Part shown: one piece after another, positions 59,369-64,000 of the stretch
Layout: the number at the start of each line of letters is the position of its first letter
Numbering within the stretch: position 1 is the stretch's first letter
NCBI GenBank assembly: GCA_963966185.1
Contig: CAWZYM010000398.1
Coordinates: forward strand, 124,001 to 188,000
Source: Rhabditoides inermis
Taxonomy: Eukaryota > Nematoda > Chromadorea > Rhabditida > Rhabditidae
Length of the DNA: 64,000 nucleotides
Direction of reading: 5' to 3'
Translations under genes and position numbers: made by a program
Notes under the pieces: model-generated
What the model was told of the DNA's origin: nothing
The model's input: only the letters and a program-made list of their open reading frames with translations
Database searches by the model: none

Positions 59369-59971
59369 TCAATCACTAATATACCAACAATCATGTTCGG
59401 GACAAACTATGTTGTGAATGATGGCATCGAAGATATTATTACATCCGTGTTCCAGAGGAAACTTGCCTCGATGATTAGCGGCCTTCAACACACGTTTCTT
59501 CCAAAACTCTGTCACGTAGTTGCTTTTGCAATCAAAGCCAGTCTCTGCAAGCCCACAGTTCTTGTGTTTTTCAAAATAGAACGCTTGCTGCACTGATAGC
59601 ATGTCAATATACTCATCGTTCGATATTTTCTCCATGACGTGATCGACTTCCTGGGCGTGCATGTATTTCAGACAGGAGAAGAGAAGACTCGCGTTTCTGG
59701 TGTCGTTGATATGAGCAGTCAAGTTCAAGAGCTTCATAGCACAATCAAAGGTTTCATCATTTACGAGTGTAGCGATCAGTGCATCAGTATGAATGAGTTC
59801 ACGGAAAGGGCGACATTTCGTTGTCTTTTCCCAAGCAAGTAAAAACAATGGAAATGTGTTGTCGATAGCGATAGCTTTTTCCAATTCCAAGCAACCGTTT
59901 GGTTTAATCAGTTTAGTAGAGTGACATACGGTACTGATGAAAATAATAATGAAGTGCAAGCAGTGGCTCAT
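59369..59971 (-). CDS. Secreted Cys-rich helical protein (intronless)
   Basis: A single exon encodes 200 residues. The start at 59971 gives a signal peptide (MSHCLHFIIIFISTVCHS). LELEKAIAIDNTFPLFLLAW matches the array motif. At least seven Cys follow (KCRPF, DCAMKLL, SCLKYM, NCGLAETGFDC, GCNNIF, VCPEHDC), so several disulfides are expected. It ends CWYISD without a hydrophobic tail. Two Asn-glycosylation-type sites (LNLT, RNAS) are visible. The family is not recognised, although Cys-rich helical secreted proteins are common in worms. Confidence 0.75.
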   Translation of the reverse strand: MSHCLHFIIIFISTVCHSTKLIKPNGCLELEKAIAIDNTFPLFLLAWEKTTKCRPFRELIHTDALIATLVNDETFDCAMKLLNLTAHINDTRNASLLFSCLKYMHAQEVDHVMEKISNDEYIDMLSVQQAFYFEKHKNCGLAETGFDCKSNYVTEFWKKRVLKAANHRGKFPLEHGCNNIFDAIIHNIVCPEHDCWYISD

Positions 59972-60138
59972 GTTACTGTAGTCACGGAATGAGAATGTGC
60001 TTCCTATGTACACTTGTCTTCAAGAAAAAAATGACGCAAACACGAAACCCAAACATAAACAAAAGTACGTAGCTAATTGAATCGAAATGAAAAGGTGTTC
60101 ACAAATCGTGTTTATTTGCGATGACATACACAAATTCA

Positions 60139-60736
60139 CTAAATGAGTAGCCACACGATGACGGTGCTAAAAGTACAAATTAGTGCGTATTGTATATACT
60201 ATCAATCATGTACACACCTCGTAAGGAAAATCATGGGTGTTGTCGTTCCATTAGGCTTACGTTTGACTAATTTGTCATTTTTCTAAATGATATTTAATGT
60301 TTGATTGTATTCATAGACTTACCTTTACTCGAGGTTTGTCATCGATATATCTTTTTATCACCCTGTATCGTTTCAGTAGGTGCCCATTTCCTCTATCTTT
60401 CTTCAAAGACGTGATAGAATACGCAACTTTCTGGATGGCCGGCTGTTCGAACATGTTTAGCAGCGTCTCTTTAGTAATGTTCTTTCCACCAGCGTATTCC
60501 TTCCACGCCGAATAGAATCCGGGTGTCGAGTTTATAGCCTTTTCTATATCTTGTCGATCACGTTCGATGCGAGTTCGCTTTTGCTTTTGTTGCTTTGCGG
60601 GTTCATGTGTCTTTATCTTATTAATACGGTTTTTCGTTCTAGATTCTAGTTTCGGTTTCTTAGGTTTTTTGGTTGATTTAGCAATAGCGATTTCGGAAAT
60701 GATGATTACAAAAATGATAATAAAAATGAGCTTCAT
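60139..60736 (-). CDS. Secreted basic protein with GPI-like tail
   Basis: Three exons (60323-60736, 60218-60282, 60139-60166) encode about 168 residues. The signal peptide (MKLIFIIIFVIIISEIAIA) is followed by a very Lys/Arg-rich stretch (KSTKKPKKPKLESRTKN). A helical part with the array motif (RQDIEKAINSTPGFYSAWKE) and NMFEQPAIQKVAYSITSL comes next. The two small last exons give NGTTTPMIFLTSTVIVWLLI, a terminal hydrophobic GPI-type signal. A TATA box (60765-60772) lies about 30 bases upstream of the ATG. No Cys in the mature part and no known family. Confidence 0.75.
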
Positions 60737-60764
60737 TTCAATGTAACTAATTAGCGTTGTGTGT

Positions 60765-60772
60765 ATTTTATA
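60765..60772 (-). promoter_or_regulatory. TATA box
   Basis: TATAAAAT on the minus strand lies about 30 bases before the ATG at 60736. Confidence 0.65.
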
Positions 60773-61619
60773 CCGCATGAAAATCCAATTACCCTTTTTG
60801 TTTGGTCTGCGTTTTGACTGTGCAGTTGAGTAATAGAACATCAGAGTCAACCACATGAAACACAACAGCAAAACAGACGAGAAACTTGTAACATGTTTCA
60901 TTTTGCACCTGAAAATCGCAAAATGGCTTAAAACGACTTTTTTCACGACGTACGAAAGAATATAGGGTGGATATAAGTGTATTTTTTATAACTTCGTTGT
61001 TATTTTCTAACACAAACACTGTTCACAAACGAAATATCCTAATCATATATACAAAAATACACTATACAAAAGAAAACAACAAATATAGAGTAGTACAGTT
61101 TACAAAAAAGAACTACAAATATGACCACGGACAATGTTGCCGATGTTTCCATTGTTGCATTGTTGCCACTTTTGGCAACATGGCTGTAATTTAAAGTTGA
61201 GTAATCGTTATTGGGCTCGAATCTTAAATGAAATCGAAATTCTGTAAGAGTTTCAATGAGATCGCTCACTGATAATTAGTAAGTAAGTTTTCGATAGCGA
61301 CATATAGTTCAAAAAAGGCTATGATGATGATGAGCAGCATCTAGCATCTTCCTTTTCAGTCGCCAATTTCGTGTTGTCAACGGTTTGTATTACACATTAT
61401 GCTTATACTCTTATACTTAAATGAATGGCATTGCCACTTTTTGAATATCGGAGGAAAGCAGCAAACTGTATTCGAACTGATAATTTTGTATTCGAAGATT
61501 CGAACATTGGAAGTATTCGAACACAAACCAATATGAATACATATAAGATCAAAGTGTGCATCAAATTTTGTCAGTATGTAGTTATCTACTTCATGTTTAG
61601 ATGTAGTTGTTCTTGGTTT

Positions 61620-61930
61620 CCGAATGAACTGGTACTCGGGCTTTCAAGAAGAAGCTTGGAAAGTAACTGGATACGGCGGAACGCAAATTTTTGCGCCGGA
61701 TGCTGGGCTACTTATTTCCAAACCGTCGCCACAACTCGCAGTTGTATCGGGATTGAAACAACATCTATTCCGGTCTCTTGCGCAAAAAGTCCAAGCTGCC
61801 CACCCCCTCGCGGCAAGTGGCGGCAACGTTCCCGTTCTTGGGACACGTGCTGCGACGAGAAGACCATCGGATTGTGACGCAAGCTGCGCTCACACTATCG
61901 CCCCCCCCAGTGGAGACGAGTGACCAACCA
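61620..61930 (+). pseudogene. Decayed non-LTR retrotransposon (LINE) tail
   Basis: One plus-strand frame reads FLGHVLRREDHRIVTQAAL (about 61838-61895), the conserved end of many non-LTR retrotransposon polymerases. The arginine-rich segment that normally precedes it is found in another frame (GKWRQRSRSWD). Frames shift at least once and no polymerase core is present, so it is a short dead fragment. Confidence 0.55.
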
Positions 61931-62581
61931 TTTCTCGGTCTTGTTTTAAATTGGGATCGTCATTCCTCGTCCAGTTTGGTTTATTGGTATCATCACTAGG
62001 AACAACATGTTTATGACCAATAACAGATAACATATGAATTTTATTTTCATTACTGATGCATTTTTAAAGATATGACAACAAACATTTAGTCACGCATTCA
62101 TATCACATAGTTTGTCATCCGCAATTGTTATCATTTGATTTTTGATAAATATTATGATCGAAAGAAACCATTTACAATAATGAGAAATCAAAAGTATCAC
62201 CCGCCAAGCCCGGTCTACGTGCAGAATTACTGGATCAACGGTACCCGCTACATGTTCGCTGCTGGTTTTGGAATTTGAGGAATCCTCGGAGCACGGAGTT
62301 GAACCCGCCGAGTACACTTTCTACAATGGTTGTCGCAACATCAACCTAAGCGTGAGACCAAGCACACCACCTCTTCACGTCGGATCCCGACAAGAAGGAC
62401 CCACCGACAGATACTTAGCGCAAACTAAACCCTTTTGGGTTTCATTTTTGTTGTATTTTTGATATCGGCAGTAAATAAATTCAACTCATGATATTATGTT
62501 CATTCAATAAAATCAACTATTCACAACATTTATTATAGTTTCAATCCTCACAAGCGAATATTTAATAGGGAGATTTGTGTT

Positions 62582-64000
62582 TCACGTGTATTTCTCCGGT
62601 TGACGCAAGTACACGCGACGAACCACCGTCACCGGACTGAAAAAGCAGAACTATGTGGAAAAAACATAATCAAACGAGTTTTAATGCGAATTTACATACA
62701 TGACAATGGTGCAGGGCGAGCGCACGACGTGTACGTGGTGGTCGTTGCCAGCCAGGACCACCTCCTGCACGTGGTTCACCCTGTCCTCCCTCTTCTTCTG
62801 TTCGGACTTCGCCACCAGCCCCTTCAGCTCCCCGTTCCGCATGACCGCTGCGATGCGCTCCCGCACGTACGCCTCACTGCCCCGCACCTCTAGATCCAGC
62901 CACTCCGGGGTGTATTTGACCGCCTCGAACACCGCGTCGCCCAATGCACCCTCCTTCTTCACGTCGTCGGCAACCTGAAGATGAACTAGTTTGTTTGTTT
63001 TCATTGAGTGGCGCACCTTTGGGAGAATGGCCTCGAGCACGTGGCCGATCGCCGTCTCGTCCTTTCTCTCCTGGCAAGTCACGCGACAGTCGATCTCCTT
63101 GAGGATGATGGACGAGTAGGTGGAGAGAACGGACTGCCAGTTGGAGGGGAAGTTGAGAGGGGCCAGCGCCGCGGCGAGCGCCGCTTCCTCGTCGGCGCTT
63201 CTCTCTTTTCCTATGAGCTCCTTGAACGGCACGAGATCGTCGACGTTCTTCACCAGCTCAACAAGAGTTTCCGCTTTCGCCATGTCATCGCTCGACTCCA
63301 CCACCACCTCGGGCTCCACCATCACCTCCTCCTCGTCAGTTGTCGGCGGGATGATCTGCGGGACGATTATCTCCTCCGGATCCTGAACAGGAGCGGGCTC
63401 CGCATCGGGAGAAATGACAAGAGTCGCCTCCTTCTCGCTGGGAGTATTCGGCGGCTGGTCGACTGCTGGGATGTGGATCTCGACCTTGTCCGCACGCAGA
63501 GTCACCTCCACCGTCTGCACCTCCTCCACAGTCTTCTTAAACTCGGATACTTCAGACTGCGGAGTCTCTTCCGTCGGGATGACGACTTCGTCGGCGCTTC
63601 TCTTCTGCCGCAGCCTCTTCAGCACGCGCTCAGCCAGCTGCTCTTTCACAGAGTCCGGCACGTCGTTCAGAACCTCAATATGTATTTGCGAAAATAGTTC
63701 TAAGCATCCCTAACCTGCTGCCACTCTTCTCCGCGCACATCCTTGAGCCCCTTCTGCTCGTCTTCAGCCAGCTCGGAGCGCAGAAGGAACTCCTCGATCT
63801 GCGACTCGAACTCGGCCAGCGCGCGAATCACCTCAACACTGCAGTGCGAACACATTTATTTTCACGCGTACCTTCTCGAGCGGGTTGTCGACGTTCTCCT
63901 GCAGTCTGCTCCACTCCTCGGATGTGACATCTATGAGCAGCTCCTCTCCCTCCTTGGACTGCTGCAGAGCGGTGAGAAACACGGGGGAGTCGACAAACGA
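62582..64000 (-). CDS. Acidic/charged protein of the helical array, 5' end missing (partial)
   Basis: This is the C-terminal two thirds of a larger gene that begins beyond the window. Exons run from at least 63990 down to a TGA at 62582. The most upstream visible exon has SFVDSPVFLTALQQSKEGEE, like the FVSSPTF motif of the gene at 58430-59136. A long acidic, Pro/Val-rich linker follows (PDAEPAPVQDPEEIIVPQII, TDEEEVMVEPEVVVES). Two RSADE repeats occur after basic residues (QKRSADEVV, KERSADEEAA). Next come NFPSNWQSVLSTYSSIIL with an adjacent Cys pair (CRVTC), a helical KYTPEWLDLEVRGSEA part and a basic end (VVRRVYLRQPEKYT). The function is unknown. Confidence 0.7.

Larger units (their letters stand above)
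60737..62581. other. Intergenic region with LINE remnant
   Basis: This is AT-rich sequence. It holds a possible relic signal-peptide exon on the minus strand (about 60790-60903) and a decayed reverse-transcriptase tail (about 61620-61930). No intact gene is supported between the basic secreted protein and the gene that leaves the window. Confidence 0.5.

Noticed and set aside
62268..62462. Short plus-strand open frame
   Set aside because: There is no start context, domain or splice partner; it lies in the repeat-derived region.

Overview
The window is nuclear DNA of a nematode. Genes are split into many short exons by mostly 40-60 bp introns ending in TTTCAG. A degenerin (DEG/ENaC) channel gene, worm-type divergent glutamate-receptor genes, glycine-rich secreted peptides and AT-rich short introns are typical of nematodes. 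A free-living clade V worm (rhabditid or diplogastrid) fits best, but the species cannot be named from sequence alone. CT/GA microsatellites are frequent in introns.

Layout. 1-4 kb: the 3' end of a RhoGAP gene (+), a small unrecognised gene (-) and a small secreted Cys-containing protein (+). 4.4-10.6 kb (-): a gene joining Cys-rich CXC motifs to an AID/APOBEC-like nucleic-acid deaminase domain; this is the most striking find. 11.2-22.2 kb (-): a DENN-domain Rab GEF gene. Its roughly 4.6 kb intron carries five small glycine- or histidine/proline-rich secreted-peptide genes on the opposite strand. 23-29 kb (+): a divergent ionotropic-receptor gene, with a fold-back transposon in one intron, followed by an UNC-8/DEL-like degenerin. 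31.9-35.4 kb (+): an ERK-type MAP kinase with TQH in place of the TXY activation motif. 36 kb: tRNA-Ala(UGC) (-). 36.7-42.2 kb (+): a secreted phospholipase-B/GDSL lipase and a histidine acid phosphatase, with two inverted tRNA-derived SINE copies around the lipase 3' end. 42.4-45.8 kb (-): a TBC1D16-like Rab GAP. 46.7-55.3 kb (+): a GLR-type glutamate receptor, a small secreted protein and an ACSF2-type acyl-CoA synthetase. 55.4-64 kb (-): an array of small, mostly secreted proteins. Several share a short I/L-E-x-x-[IV]...F...W motif and two end in hydrophobic GPI-like tails. A decayed LINE tail interrupts this block, and the last gene runs off the window.

Themes. Membrane-traffic regulators (DENN, TBC), neuronal channels and receptors, and fast-evolving secreted peptides are interleaved. 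Three introns need GC donors, two of them with the same GCACGT sequence. Coordinates of split genes are outer limits of the coding part; exon joins come from reading-frame continuity and splice motifs, not transcripts.
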